Below are positions 41,027 through 41,145 of a DNA stretch of 41,145 nt, piece after piece. A program made the position numbers and the translations under genes. The notes under the pieces are model-generated. The model was given only the letters and a program-made list of their open reading frames with translations, was not told the origin of the DNA and did no database searches. Source of the stretch: an uncultured Pelosinus sp. Its GTDB lineage: Bacteria > Bacillota > Negativicutes > UMGS1260. The stretch is taken from positions 1-41,145 of the forward strand of contig URQW01000020.1 of NCBI GenBank assembly GCA_900550105.1, written 5' to 3'. Numbering within the stretch: the stretch's first letter is position 1; each line of letters starts with the position of its first letter.

Positions 41027-41145
41027 ATGGATTCTTTCGTGCAACAACTATTACAACAGTTAATCAACGGCATTTCTCTCGGCAGCATTTATGCGCTGAT
41101 CGCCCTGGGGTACACCATGGTTTATGGTATCATTCGTCTGATTAA
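41027..41145 (+). CDS. livH: ABC transporter permease LivH, N-terminal part (3' truncated by window edge)
   Basis: ATG 41027, preceded by AGGAGGGG (41011-41018, 8 nt spacing), opens a frame that runs off the right edge. The visible 39 residues (Q-Q-L-I-N-G-I-S-L-G-S-I-Y-A-L-I-A-L-G-Y-T-M-V-Y-G) are the characteristic start of LivH-type permeases. It continues the livK operon. Confidence 0.92.
   Translation, partial: MDSFVQQLLQQLINGISLGSIYALIALGYTMVYGIIRLI

Noticed and set aside
1..41145. CRISPR arrays, insertion sequences, tRNA or rRNA genes, prophage
   Set aside because: No regularly spaced repeats, transposase, integrase or structural RNA signatures were seen anywhere in the window.

Overview
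The window looks like chromosomal DNA of an anaerobic, motile, nitrogen-fixing member of the Firmicutes. A Negativicutes (Sporomusa/Pelosinus-like) source is my best guess. The reasons are strong AGGAGG-type ribosome binding sites, TTGACA/TATAAT promoters, moderate base composition, a clostridial-type molybdenum nif operon (nifH-nifI1-nifI2-nifD-nifK-nifE-nifN-nifB, with the long insertion in NifD), several chemoreceptors and sigma-54 activators. The genus is an inference; there is no rRNA or tRNA gene to anchor it.

Layout. 1-855: the tail of an Lrp/AsnC regulator overlapping a LysE-type exporter. 866-2844, leftward: a LysR regulator followed by an AbrB-family membrane protein. This unit is divergent from a sodium/solute symporter (3004-4407), and the two promoters overlap around a LysR-type dyad. 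4437-7682: a TPR/glycosyltransferase-like protein and a chemoreceptor. 7859-12981: an LTA-synthase-like alkaline-phosphatase-superfamily membrane enzyme, an MFS transporter and a PrpR-type sigma-54 activator. 13059-14790: a MarR regulator divergent from a response regulator with an unusual C-terminal half.

15353-25047 is the nif operon, preceded by a leader of about 350 nt with tandem hairpins and a possible 20-codon leader ORF. It encodes the Fe protein, two PII-like switch-off regulators, the MoFe protein subunits, the NifEN scaffold, NifB fused to a NifX-like domain, a thioredoxin-like [2Fe-2S] ferredoxin and an AnfO-like protein. nifV, nifS, nifU and a free nifX are not in the window.

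25199-31699 is a compact chemosensory operon: REC-GGDEF diguanylate cyclase, CheA carrying three CheW-like modules, a chemoreceptor and a CheY. It resembles a rearranged Wsp-type circuit controlling c-di-GMP, with no CheR, CheB or free CheW. A TetR gene with an apparently leaderless promoter (31710-32303) and another chemoreceptor (32537-34342) follow.

34377-39361: a PAS/sigma-54 activator, then a consensus -24/-12 promoter with two tandem dyads upstream, driving an amino-acid-dehydrogenase-like operon (small [2Fe-2S] protein, a frameshifted FAD subunit, a 4Fe-4S protein, a BFD-like protein and a DAO-type FAD subunit). 39712 to the end: the start of a branched-chain amino-acid-type ABC importer (binding lipoprotein and a truncated LivH permease). 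Several transcription units carry terminator-like hairpins between promoter and start codon, a recurring architecture that may reflect attenuation or 5' end stabilisation.
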